The translations under genes and the position numbers were made by a program. The notes beneath the pieces were generated by a model. The model saw only the letters and a list, made by a program, of their open reading frames with translations. It was not told where the DNA came from and did no database searches. DNA of 64,000 nucleotides from Ypsolopha sequella (taxonomy: Eukaryota; Arthropoda; Insecta; Lepidoptera; Ypsolophidae), in NCBI GenBank assembly GCA_934047225.1, contig OW203989.1, positions 17,769,977 to 17,833,976 of the forward strand, read 5' to 3'. Shown one piece after another: positions 42,168-54,085 of the stretch; within the stretch, counting starts at the first letter, position 1; each line of letters begins with the position of its first letter.

Positions 42168-43601
42168 AAAATATTTTAAATATTTTGATATTATTTTGGC
42201 CTCAGATGGCCTTATCGAGAAAATATATCGAAAAATGTCGAGAGTTAACGTGGGACACCCCGTTGGAACGATGTTCCTTTTAATATTGACGCGGAAGCCG
42301 CAGCCAGCTAATCAAGAGCTCAGTGAAATATATAATATATATTTCAACTTTATGTTAATGCATTAAGGAGGAACGATTCGAAGAGGATACGAATCGTACT
42401 GATTGCATCATATTGTCAATTTGACCGCGTCGCGTCCTGTACTATGAAAAGTGGTAAGAAGCCTTAGCGATAAAGAAGTGTATGAAAGCGATACGATTAA
42501 AACGTAACAGTTGAAATGTTGCACTTTTTTCGACCTAGCGTTTGGAGTAAAAAGTGCGAAAAGAAGCTTCGTTCCAATATCAAAAATATTTTACTGTTCA
42601 TGTTGATCCATACGGATTATAAATAATAAGTTAAAATAATGTATTTATCTATATTTTTATTATTTTAATTTGATAATTTTACATACATAGTATACATATT
42701 ATTATTTTTTAAGCTGTAGGGGCTCGGCATTCTGCCGAGTTAACCATTAGTCAGAAGTGCACATGTTGGTGAACTCGCCCGGCCTCAGCAGTCATTTTCC
42801 CGCTCCCATTGAGAGCAGGCGTTACTTTTATACGTCATTACATGAATATGTAACTTCCTCTTTTTTTAAACCCACACTCACCGCAGATATCAGTGATTAA
42901 AACAAAGGACAGGCAGTAGTTAAAAATACCCTAAAGGCTATGCACTCTTATCAACGCAGTTCATTTACCTCGTAGTGCGATCTCGATCGATCACATTGAA
43001 TTATGAAATAAGCCAGCGTCCTACATTAAGATTTTTATGAAAATTAATTGCGGTTAGTAGTAAACAGTAGAAAAATTACTTTAACGATAACTCAAAAAAT
43101 TATGAAGTTATTGGCAATCAAAGTGAGCTTATGCCAATAAGCGTGGCATCATCTGAAAAACTAAACTAAAAGTGATAAATATCGCTATCGCTAACTTCAG
43201 TTATAAAAGGAATTTTTAAAAAATTCAAACATATTAATTTGTGCTTTGCTATAACTAATTAATCAGTTACTATAAAAAATATACTGATATTTCACTACAG
43301 GACACGCGTCCATTGTGTTCTGTGCTACTGACGCTATCAGAGGTCAATGACAAGCCAGGGTGTCCACGAGATTAGTGTATTTTAAGTTTTACAGATTGTA
43401 TATTATTTTATACATGTGTATACCACATTTGTACATTATTTTAAGTTGCCGCTTTATTTTAAAAACACTTTATGGGTCAAACTAACATTCCCTTAAAGGA
43501 TTCCTGCCTTTGCTTTTACACCCTGTATAGAAAACACTTCAGTATTAAAATGCTCAGTTTGAAAAATTTTTCACGTCCTTTTTTCATCGTGTGTCGTGGC
43601 G
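42168..43601. other. No supported gene; fragments of repeat B
   Basis: 42945-43005 (GCACTCTTATCAACGCAGTT, GATCACATTGAA) and 43350-43375 (GGTGTCCACGAGATT) are inverted relative to 16885-16960. 42715-42830 is GC-richer (GGGGCTCGGCATTCTGCCGA). CACCCTGTATAG at 43519-43530 resembles the end of another element (also ACACCCTGTATAC at 54541). Confidence 0.45.
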
Positions 43602-43853
43602 ATGCAACTTGAAAAATTACACATTGAGAGCGTCACCGCGCGCTTCGAGCGTCCCAGACACCTGACCATCAATATCTACGGATCGGCCATTACTCAATAT
43701 CACTCAAGTGGAACGACAAATTTACAGCTACATTTAACTGATTTGATTAAATGGTACCGTTATTATCACCCTCTGAGTCGACCGAAAATACATTACGTTA
43801 ACGATGTGACTAATATTATGATTTCATGGGTCAAAGAACAGGAAATAAATTAG
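43602..43853 (+). CDS. Unrecognised 83-residue open frame
   Basis: The first ATG is at 43602 and the stop TAG at 43851-43853; an in-frame TGA at 43560 limits the upstream extension. The predicted protein is balanced and partly basic (LEKLHIESVTARFERPRHLT, then LTDLIKWYRYYHPLSRPKIH), without signal peptide or membrane segment. Its third-position GC content and lack of simple repeats look more gene-like than the surroundings. I do not recognise it. It could be a TE-encoded fragment or a last exon. A TATATAAA word and AT-rich sequence follow. Confidence 0.25.
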   Translation: MQLEKLHIESVTARFERPRHLTINIYGSAITQYHSSGTTNLQLHLTDLIKWYRYYHPLSRPKIHYVNDVTNIMISWVKEQEIN

Positions 43854-44689
43854 GCAGTAAATTTTTAAACCCGCAATTTTTTCTGTCGTATATAAAGGGT
43901 AAGCGGGAAGAGGGACCATAGTCTGCTGACGATATTATTTAAGAACTCTTAGTGGGCAATTATTGTTATCATAGTTAATTATTGTATTCGCCGTTTTTTT
44001 TTCTTCAAAAGAAAACTTTACTATCAGCCCATAGCTCCATATTCATAGACAATTTTTTGTTATTTTTTTTGTTTTTGTTCTAATTATGACCTCTTTTAAG
44101 TTCGGTTTTTAAGCTTCTTGAGTGCGGTATATTTTTAAAAGCGAATATTCTGTGGTCTGTATAATTTTTTTCTAGTTTTTTTTTTTGCTCAATTATTGTT
44201 CTCCAGATATTTAAAAAAAAGGCGCTATTAACTCAATTTGTGAAAAAAACTGACAATGACCTTTCTTTCCGCTTACCTTTTATATCTTTGTGACAGTGCT
44301 GACAACGGAACGCCAACATACCCAAAAATAAATTATATTTAAGCTGTCATAGAAGTTAAAATCGTAAAATCAAAATGGAATATTGTAATGACAATTGCAA
44401 GAAAAAATCAGTTTTATCACAAAGTTTAACTTACTCAGTCTTAAGACAAAAATATTTGTTGGTTTCCGTTTGGTAGTGTATCTGTAATTCCAAGCAAACA
44501 AAGTGTAAATATTAGCATAATAAGTAATAAGTATAAATTTTATACAAACAACGGCATTATTTACAGCGAAACTCCGTAGCTTTCAACTTTGTTGATTTGC
44601 TACATAATACGCCGCACGCTGCCGTCGCCGCCGCCACTTTGTATACGTTGATTGGTGCGTTGGGATGGTGAAGAAAGAATATGAATTAA
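43854..44689. other. No supported gene
   Basis: AT-rich; GC-rich word GCCGTCGCCGCCGCC at 44620-44636. No frame of interest. Confidence 0.45.
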
Positions 44690-44694
44690 ATCTA

Positions 44695-44985
44695 AGGAAT
44701 AACGTCATCATCACGACATGAATCCCCGAGGGGGTGTCAAAGGTGTACCTAGTGTGAACTGTAAATTGCCAGTCACAGTCCACACTTGGTACACCCACTT
44801 TTCACCTACAATCATTACGTCCCAAACGTGATGGGTGCCCTATCGCTGTACTTTGAGCACAAATGAACCAACAGCTTAACTACCTTCCGAAGCACGCAGA
44901 CAAAACACAAATTATTGTGCACCGCGGAGATCGAATACACGACCTCTGGATTATAGTAGTTGAGCGCTCTACTACTTTTATTCAA
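44695..44985 (-). repeat. tRNA-derived SINE, copy 2
   Basis: On the plus strand (antisense) the order is GAATCCCCGAGGGGGTGTCA, TTGGTACACCCACTTTTCAC, CCCAAACGTGATGGGTGCCC, then GCGGAGATCGAATACACGAC and GTAGTTGAGCGCTCTACTAC. The last two are the complement of a degenerate tRNA head with box B-like GTGTATTCGATCTCC and a box A-like GAGCGCTCAAC. This arrangement is characteristic of an abundant lepidopteran SINE. Confidence 0.6.
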
Positions 44986-44990
44986 AGGAA

Positions 44991-47283
44991 CAGAATACAT
45001 ATTAAAAATAAGTAATTAATTTTCATTGGCAAATACCTAGGTACATTACTTAGCAACTAAAGTTATATTTATACTGACAAGAAGCTTCGAAAGCAATAAC
45101 AACCATCCCGTGTACGATGTTGTTCGTAATGAACGGGTTCCGTTGTCAATGTTGATGTGAAGTCCACGGTTTTGATGCATCATTATACGCTCGATGTTCG
45201 CTTGGTGTACGTTTGCTTGCTGCTTACATACAAAATTACGTAACTCTGTCGACGAAGCGGCATGCAACGACGACGGCGGCGACGTTGGCAGGCGTACACT
45301 GAGCGTGTAATGGCGATTACGCCTCTATGTACGCCTCCCTACAGTCAAATAATCGCTCATTTGGTTTAGCCCACAGATATCATAATAATTATTAGATAAT
45401 AATAGGTTGACCATCTAATTAATACCAAATGAGCATCTAAATTACTTAGTTGGCATCAACTAGGTAAAGTTAGGTTTCAACATATTATTTTGATGCAGGC
45501 TTAGTAATTTGGTGATTTTTGTATTTTTGGATGGTCAGTTAATTACAATAAATAATAATAATTATTATTTACGTACGTATCAGTGGGTAAGACATTTTAA
45601 AGGTTCCGTATCATATAACGAAAATCAAGAACTTTGTTGTCTTTTTGTATCTGTGTCGTTATGGTCTCTTATTCTGTCAAAGTCCATTTTATCTGATTAA
45701 GGCTCAGAAGGCTTAAGGTAATACAATAAGCTAAATACGGCCTTTCAAATCCCGTGCTTAATACAACTGAGTGACACAGACTTATTTTGCTTTGTATATT
45801 AAAAGAAAGATAAGTTTTTTAAAGATATTACATACAGGCAGCTGCATAAGAATGAATGCGTTAAAATTGAGACGTCTTACCGAATGAAACTTTTATCAAT
45901 AAAGGTTTCATGTTCAGGTACAACGTTTCATTTTTACGAATTCATATTATGTTGCTGCCTGATGGTATGTTCAGGAAGCAGCATTATTGCATCCATTCCC
46001 GTAGCTTTATAACCCTTTCCTTTTATTCCCCTTGCTCTACTACATATGTGACAACTCTCACCTCGCAATGTGTCACATTATTCATGAATACAGTGTACAC
46101 GTACAATTGCCAGAACACATTCCCTAAAGCTCTAACCACGGACGGAAGAGCGGAGCGGCTAAAGCACATCAGATGTCTATATACGTATATATTGAATATT
46201 TCATGTTACAGATATTCTATCTCATGAAGTCCCTTTGGCTATGGTAGTAGTAGTGCGTTCACACGTACTTTTTCTAATGTGCGTAACCTCGGGATCGATT
46301 AAAAACGCGCTTAACGTACACGTCACTAACCATATTTAAACAGACTTCGTGAGATAGTCGAATACTCGAATATCTGGAGGGCTATTCCGGAGAAACAGTC
46401 GAAGCGAGACTTCTAAAACTCGAGCTAAAATGTATGTAGTCCGACAGATAAAACAGGTTTTTACGATCGATAAGGTTAATTTAACAGACCCCTGTACGCA
46501 TGACGGTATAGTCGTAGCAGCGCGTAGGCATCACGTAACCATCTCGTAGCGTTTTGTAGCAAGTTGTGCGACACGCAGCTACTTATTGATTTCATTGATA
46601 TTATTTTGGGAAATATTAACGGATCTAGGTACTTTTTTTATTAAGAGTACACGTTTAGTTCTGGGCTTTACTCAGTGTTCGTTTGAAAACCAAATTCATT
46701 ATTCTTAAACATATATGTATATTACTTTGCACTGTTCTTCAACTTTTATTCTTCCATATTGTGACTAAACAGGTTTTTTTAGATTTTTAATTGTGGTAAT
46801 CAGCAATATAAGTCTCAAAAACCCATAATATGGGTATTTATTTAAAAAAAAGTATATTTGAATGAGTGAGCGAAGCGAATTATTGTTCGGCGTTTGTATG
46901 TTATGTATGAATGTTTGTCCGCCGATAACTCGAGTATCGGTAATTGGAACGTCGTGAAATTTGGTAAGTGAGACAAATACAATTTTTCAGTTCGAACATG
47001 AGCTAAATTGGTCAAGATCGAATCGCGAGTTCATGGTTCGGGGTGAACTACTAGTTTTATGTATATCCCACTTTAGTGTATGAATATCTTTATCCTCAAA
47101 TTGCGGCCGTTATAATGCCATGCAACAAGAATGTTAGACGCTCTCTGTGTGTATATCAACGAACGATGCCACTCCTTGGCTCACAACATTCCGTAGCTCG
47201 TGTCTTATTTCAGTTTTCACTATTAATACCTCCTTAAATTACATAGAGAAATGCCAATGAACAATCAAAGGTAAAAAGGTAAC
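44991..47283. other. No supported gene
   Basis: Includes a GC-rich patch (45245-45340, GACGACGGCGGCGACGTTGG), a short inverted word pair CTCATTTGGT / ACCAAATGAG (45357 and 45425), a GTAGCAGCGCGTAGGCATCA patch (46515) and a GAGTGAGCGAAGCGAATTAT LINE-like patch (46863). Open frames at 45509-45700 and 45910-46227 carry no motif. Confidence 0.4.
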
Positions 47284-47475
47284 AAAGACAAGACAAGACA
47301 AGACAAATACTCTTAATTGTACACCAAAATAAATACAAAAGGTAAAAGAACAAACTTATGAAAAATGTCAACAATTGGCGGCCTTATCACTTAAAACTAT
47401 TTCTTCCAGACAACCTTTGGGTGGAAATTAATTGTTGGAATAAATAACACGAAGGTGGTGCACAAAATAAATAAT
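47284..47475 (-). repeat. CR1/Zenon-like LINE 3' tail, copy 4
   Basis: Begins AAGACAAGACAAGACAAGAC (antisense tail repeat) and contains CAACAATTGGCGGCCTTATC, TTCTTCCAGACAACCTTTGG and GGTGGTGCACA. Same orientation as the other three copies. Confidence 0.7.
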
Positions 47476-47704
47476 AATAATAAATGGAAAGAAAATTCCT
47501 AAAATAAATACACAAGTATAACATTGTACATACAAATACATAAAATACGATAAATATATACACTAATATATAACAAAAATAAATAACAAACATAATTGTC
47601 TTAGATATTTATCTAATAATAAAGTAGTTATTTATTTATCTAATAATAAGTATTTATCTTATAATTTGCAGTCGTTCGATGCCTAATTGTTCTGAGGCTT
47701 AAAC

Positions 47705-47915
47705 ATATCCGTTTTTTTTTGTCTGTCTGTATGTGTGTATGTATTTTCCTTTTTAACTCAAGAACCACTCGAAGAATTTGGCTGTGGTTTTCTTTTTATC
47801 ATCGTAGTGACCCTGGTCAACATTTAGGCTAAAAGGGTATTTTAAAATAACCGTTTTCAGAGCAAAGATTGAATAAACGCGGGCGAAGCTGCGTGCAAAA
47901 TGCTAGTGTATAATA
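47705..47915 (+). repeat. Lepidopteran LINE/SINE 3' end with GCGGGCGAAGCTGCG tail
   Basis: TGTCTGTCTGTATGTGTGTA, AAGAACCACTCGAAGAATTT and AAACGCGGGCGAAGCTGCGT followed by GCAAAATGCTAGT are landmarks of a tail type I recall from many lepidopteran repeats. Confidence 0.55.
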
Positions 47916-48207
47916 AAATGAAAACCTCTATTGTATTTGGCTTTTAAACGAGTCAGTGTGAACATTTCAAATAAAAATATTTACAAAAGTAACGTCATCA
48001 AAGCGTTTGAAATTGTTTTCTCACTAAACAAATTACTTTTTAGTAAAAAACCAAATGGATTTGAAAATAAATCGCTATCGCTTTATTTACGATTGCCCTA
48101 TGCCCTATGATGGCTGCTATTTTAAGCGCCACTTTTTTCCAGTGTCAAGTCAGATTCTGACATGTTTAATAATGTTCAAATTTTCAAAAAGACCATAGTA
48201 GTTATTT

Positions 48208-48345
48208 ATGCAACAAGAGGGCAAAATTATTGTTTGTTGCGAGTGCCGAGTTTCAATCCTGAGCAAGCGAAGGATTCCATTAGAATCCTGAGCATAGTTA
48301 GGGATTCAAAGGCACAAGAAACAAATTACTTTGCTCTCGTGTGAC
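48208..48345. repeat. Hairpin with 30-bp imperfect arms
   Basis: AACAAGAGGGCAAAATTATT (48213) pairs imperfectly with AATTACTTTGCTCTCGTGT (48320-48340). The design (a plus-strand GCTACAAGGGC-like word facing TTGCTCT.CGTGT) resembles the fold-back part of repeat E, so the two may be related MITEs. Confidence 0.45.
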
Positions 48346-51300
48346 ACATACAACTTTTCACGTCACCGCTTGAGTTTAAGATTCGTCTATAAAATCCATA
48401 GGAACGACTCTTGAGTCTATTTAAGAGGTTCAACCTCGATTTTTTTAGTCCATGTGACAGCTCTGCGGGCCTATTATGTATCTTTAATTACCAACTGGAC
48501 TGGGTACCTATCAATAAAAACATTGATATACTATCGAATTCCGATTGTCTAAGGATATGTTCGCACTTAAAATGACGACACATTTTGTAAATAGTTTAAT
48601 ACCCAACTGCAATTTCGAAAGTTCAGTTTTTATCTATGTTTTTGATGATAGACACCTAATCCAGTTGGCAACCGAAGATAGATAATAGAGGGGCAGTTAC
48701 TATAGCAAATAATACAAATACTGAAAACACCGATTTATGATGTAGTTTAAGGATTACGTCTCCGAATACTCAACCAACTAAATTTTGCAGTTATGTTTCA
48801 TAATTTGTGATTTCTGTTTAAATTATTGAAGTATTTAAATGGTGCGCAACCTTTAGGGTGCGAGTCCTACTCGCACTTGACTGGTTGTATCTAAGGTAAG
48901 GCGGGTGGGTTTTGGTTGGGTTTCCGGAGAAAATTTACTTTGTTTTTGTGGGTCAAAATTTAAGTTTGGTCTAAATTGACTGATAGCAGTTCGTGATAAT
49001 GATAAAAATAATAATTTGACTACACCTGACATTCTGGAAACAGCGACAAAAAGGACAAACCATCGTACTATTTCGTAATATCGTATCGTAATATTTATAG
49101 AACTTGAAACAGGTAGGTAACAATCTATGGCATAAGTGTAGGTAAATAAGTGTATGAAACTACACATAACTTGGTATTACAACACTCATGTTTAATATTA
49201 AAACTCACACTCGTGTTTTAATAACCTCTTTAGGTGCCAGTTTTATAAACTACTATTATTTGAGAATGGACGTATCGGGGTTCGGGGCGGTTGCAGACAT
49301 TTTTCTGTAATATATTATGTTTTTTTACGAGTACGTTTAATTATCGCGCCACTCTCGCCCACTCCAAATCCGGAAGAAGTAAAAATAGCAGCCAAATGAA
49401 ATAAAAATAAGGAATTAAAGTTTTATGTCCGTAATAGATCGTCGCGCCTTTACCCCGTATTTTCTTATCTTCAAACTGCAGGCAAATTTCGTATCTGTGG
49501 CGAGCAAATTTAATGCGAAATCTCTGGAACTTGATCTTGACTTGTTACATCTATTTATTAGCAGCGATAAGAACCAAAATGAGTGCAAATTTTTGGAACC
49601 ATAATATTTTTTTGAACTAAATTGATTAATACTTTGTTTAAATAATGTTATTTTTACTAGATTTTCACTTTCATTTTATCTTTTCTGTGTTTGGATAACC
49701 TTTATTTTATTTTGTCAATTAAAAATTGCTTAATTAATACCTAAATTTTAGCATTATTACTATAAGTTGCATATAAGCCTTGTTATGTAATCTAAACTGC
49801 AACTATATGTGGAAACTTCTAGATGGCCTTCTGCTAATAAAACTTTTAATAAGTTGATAACATCGGAATTGATAAACTTTTACATGTGCTGTAAGATTTT
49901 CCCAAAAAAATAACAATAACAAAGCAGCATTCTTGAAATAGATAAAAACTAATCATGCCAACCTGACCGATTTTTTATGGTGAAATAACATTCTGTTAGA
50001 GAATATCAGCAAAAATAAAGTAAAAATGCAACAAAAGGGACCAACTTCGGTTCAAAAATGAAGTTGGTTAATCGCTTTCCGGATATAAGAAATACAATCA
50101 CGAGCGGTGCCGAATTCTGATATACGTTTTTAATAAATGACCTGCAAAAATATGAGGTGACTTATGTTACTTAAATTCAAACTGAAGACTTGGTAAGTAA
50201 TCAGTGAAAGTCTGGTGACAATATTCAATAAATAACAATAGGTACAAAGAAAATTTGGCTCGAAAGTTCTATTATTATGTCTACGAGTATTGAGGCACAA
50301 AAATATATTTTTCGTGCAACCTATTTGCTCAGTAATCATATCTTGATTTTTGTGAACTTTGTGGTCTACAGTCTAACAAGGCATTTACATATGTAATCGT
50401 GCTCGCTACTAACCTCACCACCCAAAGAAACATTGTTTATTGTTCTAATGTGATCTCATAAAGACATTATAGAAATTAAAATTCATTGATTTAGTTAAAA
50501 TAAACATTATTTATTTGGTTAATATGATCTCAAAGAGACAATTTTATGTTCCTAGTTTTAGATTGTACATTTAACACTAAATAAATTAATATATTTTTAT
50601 TTACTTGTGGTAGTTTTACTGCTCAAATAATTACAAAGATACAAGTTTAACAAGGTTTTAAAGACTGTTAATTTTCGAGGTTTTAACCCGTAAGCTCATA
50701 AATGTGCCGATCGGCATAGGTCAGTCAAGGTCATGGCAAACGTTCAGTATGAGCAGTATTTATATTATATTATATACAATATGGGTGTCGTTGGAAAAAT
50801 AGAAAAACAAACAAAAATAAAAAATAATAAAAAAAAACTTTATCTTTTTTTGACTTATTAGAATTACTCTTATTTAAGAAAAAAAAATCACATAAGGTTC
50901 CGACAACTGCTTTAGGAGATATAATCAAAAACAAAATTGGCGGGAAAAATGTCAGGAAAAAGAAATCGTCCATAGCTTACGGGTTAAGGAAACCGACGCG
51001 ACGCGACGAGCCGCGTTTTTCAAAAAATACGCGTGGGACCGAGGGTTGAATAAAGACACCAAGATATACGAGTATATAAATAAAACGTCGATCACCGAAA
51101 TTCATAATTTTCTCCGGGAATATGCTCCTATCATCAGCGCACGAAGAAATTTAAGGGGAATATAAATTCGTTATTTACCGGCTCGTTTCACCGTGAAGAC
51201 GCTCCGGCGATATACGTCAAGACCTAAATTGGGACACAGGTAATATGATAACATACTAGTACTGGACGCAAGGCAACTTTCTTTACAGTCTTTATTTATA

Positions 51301-52322
51301 TGAAGTTTATAACATGAAAATTTTACAAATAAACTCTAAAAGCGCATTTACACATTCGTGCAGTTAAATTCCCATAGCTAAATTTCTAAATATTTTTTTC
51401 CGAGTTTGAAATGTTTTGAAAGTGGTTTTGGAACACGTTTTTAAGCAGTTTGCTTGGGAAGACAGGTATAATAATAAATGGGAAATATCTATCGAATTTC
51501 TGACCTGCCAACGATAGAGTCGTTTTCAGACAATTCTGTTAGATATCAATCAAAAGTGTAATTAAGTTGATCTTTACAACTTAAAGAAAAATATGGTTAT
51601 GACTTATGACAAATATTGATAAACAATTAAACATCGCACTTGAAGATGAAATCTTGGAAACAGCTCACAACTTTATTTACGTAATAAGAACTCTATCAAA
51701 TGAATAGAAGAGCCCAATGGATTGTGGACGAAGCGTATGAGGTGTAACTGGATGAAGCAGTTGGACATCTAAGGTCTCTATCTACCCCACTGAGAGACAG
51801 ATGTGGATATATGCTATATAAATTTAAACTTTCACTAGTATGAGTAAAATGATTAAATTCTTTAATTAGATATTTCATTTAATTCCGTCGATAAAATTTA
51901 CCATTTTGAACTACAAAGCGAGGGTTAATCTGATCAAACTCCGTCAGATAATTTATCGAAGGCATTTGCTGGTCTGCGCTGAGCTGCTTCCAAGTCTACA
52001 TACGAGTGTATCGTAAATCAGAGAACACATATCCCGTGATTGTAGACTAGTGATAAATAATGGCAAGCCCGCGTTTTTATTGCCCAATATCAAAACGTTG
52101 TTTTTGTAGTTTATGGAATTTTTACTATAATATAAGTTGCAGTTTTGAACTTAATGGATGAAAAGCTGACAAAAATTAAAAAACCACGGCAGTAGACTAG
52201 TTAAAAACACATTGTTACTTACAGTACCTGTATTCAACAGATTTTTTCCCTTAGTTATCAAAGCTAATCAGCTTAGTAATCAAATTCACATCGGGAAAAT
52301 AAATTATATTGATCAAATCTGC
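48346..52322. other. No supported gene; one fragment of repeat G
   Basis: 48846-48893 is an inverted head of repeat G (GTGCGAGTCCTACTCGCACT). The remainder is AT-rich with A and T homopolymers (50800-50890) and short motif-free frames. No gene or defined element. Confidence 0.45.
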
Positions 52323-52560
52323 CAAAAGTATTAATCCAGACCAATCAAATAAGCCCAAACTCAATAGGTCTGCTGTTACACATTGAGGAGATCCTGTATC
52401 CACCTTTCAGTTCCATTATCAGACCCTGGTCAGCATATTTTACTAAAGTACTAATCAAGACCGATTTAATAAGCCCAAACTCGAAGAGTCTGCTGTTATC
52501 CGTTGAGGAGATCCCTAATCCACCTTCCAGTCCCATCATCAGACCCTGTACCCTTATTGT
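52323..52560. repeat. Two-unit tandem repeat, period 120 bp
   Basis: Unit 1 starts at 52323 and unit 2 at 52443. Both carry AATAAGCCCAAACTC, GTCTGCTGTTA, TTGAGGAGATCC, TCCACCTT and TCAGACCCTG. On the minus strand a 64-codon frame spans both units and repeats itself (GISSTDNSRLFEFGLIKSV, then RISSMCNSRPIEFGLI), but no start context or family is recognised; it is probably part of a transposable-element UTR. Confidence 0.75.
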
Positions 52561-52648
52561 TTAACTTCGAAATCTATCTCTATTGCTTTCAAATGTGTCG
52601 TGATTGGCTGGAAATGACATCACACATCAAAAATATCTGCAGCGCAAT

Positions 52649-53078
52649 TTAAAGGGCTCCACAATGCTAAACATCAGTTTTGCATTGGATTCAGTTCCAT
52701 TAATTTAGATGGTAAAAATAAAAAAAAAATATGGCGTGTTTTTTGAGTCAAGAAAATTATTAATTACACTTTATAAATAAACATACTTTCAATCTTCTTT
52801 TAATTACACTACTTTTAAAAAAGCATGAATTTTACGAAAAAAGCTATTCAGTTTTCATATATCAAAACCGATTGAAACGAAATCAACACACGTAGATGCT
52901 AAACTAAAAAAACCCATCTTTATTACATAAAGAAATTATAATTATTGTCCTAATATAGCCGTGATTTCAAAATAACTGAAGTTTTGCGTGCGCGGCATCT
53001 GACTAGAGGAGGATATAGACAGTTAAAAAACAAAAGCGTTAGAGCAGGACTGAATTTTAGCATTCTGCAGCCCCTTAA
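52649..53078 (-). mobile_element. TTAA-flanked MITE, copy 2
   Basis: Inverted relative to 23880-24320. TTAA lies at 52649-52652 and 53075-53078. The ends read AGGGCTCCACAATGCTAAAC and (reverse complement of the right end) GGGGCTGCAGAATGCTAAAA, giving TIRs of about 25 bp. The interior shares GTGATTTCAAAATAACTGAA, TTTGCGTGCGCG and AACCGATTGAAACGAAATC. No coding capacity. Confidence 0.78.
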
Positions 53079-53220
53079 GTAAATGTAATGTAAATGTCGG
53101 TTGCACCTTTGGCTATGACATTGTTTTCTACAATAGCAGCACTTTCGCAGCAAATAGCGCGTCTTTTAAGTCTATATTACACACGTAATGTTTTATTTTG
53201 TTTTACTATGTGTATATAGC

Positions 53221-53841
53221 AGGTGGTAGCCAGTGGCGTGCACAGAACTTTTTGCTGGAAAAGCAAGCAATTGGTCAAGAATAACAATAAAAAAATATGA
53301 AAAAATTTAAATATCACTTTGAAAAAAAAAGTTTGTATTGGAAATTTTCACTCTAGGGTAGACATTGTCTACCCTGGCGTCATCCAATATTTTAGTGATA
53401 TTTAAATTTTTTCATATTTTTTTTATTGTTATTCTTGACCAATTGCTTGCTTTACCAGCAAAAAGTTCTGTGCACGCCACTGGGTAGAGCTGATGCCAGG
53501 CTCGACTGTGGAGGTACCACCATCTTCACTTGGAGACCCCCTCGAAGTAATTCGGGGGAGAGTAAGAGGACAGCTCACAGGCAAAAAAACCAGGAGGCCC
53601 ACCATGCCTGAGACCAATGTATGGCAGTATATCCATCCCTAATAGCCGGGCCTTATATGGAACAGACTGGTGACGGGCAGCGGCGTCACTGGTGCGAGGG
53701 TTCCGGCACCGCGCTCACCAACCCGCCTGCCCAGCGAGTGTGAGTATGGGCAATTCTTCCAGGATGACCGCCGGGAGTGCCAAAGTCCTGGAAAGGCTTA
53801 TGTCCAGAAGTGGACGAACAAGGCTGATAGATGGATGGATG
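53221..53841 (+). repeat. Dispersed repeat F, copy 2, split by a MITE
   Basis: The first nine bases AGGTGGTAG (53221-53229) are separated from AGAGCTGATGCCAGG (53488 on) by the 254-bp MITE. The rest aligns with 15744-16060 and ends in the same GATGGATGGAT tail. It also has about 35 extra bases (53670-53700) compared with copy 1. Its open frames are inconsistent with those in copy 1. Confidence 0.75.
53230..53483. mobile_element. 254-bp fold-back MITE, ~90-bp TIRs, GTAG duplication
   Basis: Left CCAGTGGCGTGCACAGAACT and right AGTTCTGTGCACGCCACTGG are exact complements; similarity continues through AGCAAGCAATTGGTCAAGAA to ATTTAAATATCACT with two or three differences. GTAG at 53226-53229 and 53484-53487 is a perfect 4-bp target duplication, and the unoccupied paralogous site with a single GTAG exists in repeat F copy 1 (15739-15742). 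Confidence 0.88.
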
Positions 53842-53879
53842 TGTATATTGTGTAGCAAAAATAAAAAATTATATAAAAA

Positions 53880-54085
53880 AACCGTGCTTTGATTTGAACC
53901 CACGACAATCCGATTACATTCGACTATACGCTAAGGTGGACCTAACACATGTTTTACTAAAACTCTCACTGGACAGCTCTTTTTGGTCCTAATGTGATGA
54001 TACATAACCATAAACCTTCCCAGATAAATGTTCTACTTTACAATGAAAACTGCATCAAAATCCATTGAGTAGTTCAGACAGATTT
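53880..54085 (-). repeat. Possible tRNA-like SINE piece
   Basis: On the minus strand 53885-53940 has GGGTTCAAATCAAAGCACGG, a box B-like word, preceded by TAGCGTATAGTCGAATGTAA. The adjoining plus-strand sequence (CTTCCCAGATAAATG, TGAGTAGTTCAGACAGATTT) resembles another lepidopteran repeat tail. The two may be separate elements. Confidence 0.35.

Noticed and set aside
45910..46227. 105-codon plus-strand frame
   Set aside because: Cys/Tyr/Thr-rich, motif-free, no good start context.
48853..49167. 104-codon minus-strand frame
   Set aside because: Begins near an inverted fragment of repeat G and has no motif.
53426..53903. Several 60-66-codon frames on both strands in repeat F copy 2
   Set aside because: Not conserved in copy 1 and partly spanning the nested MITE junction.
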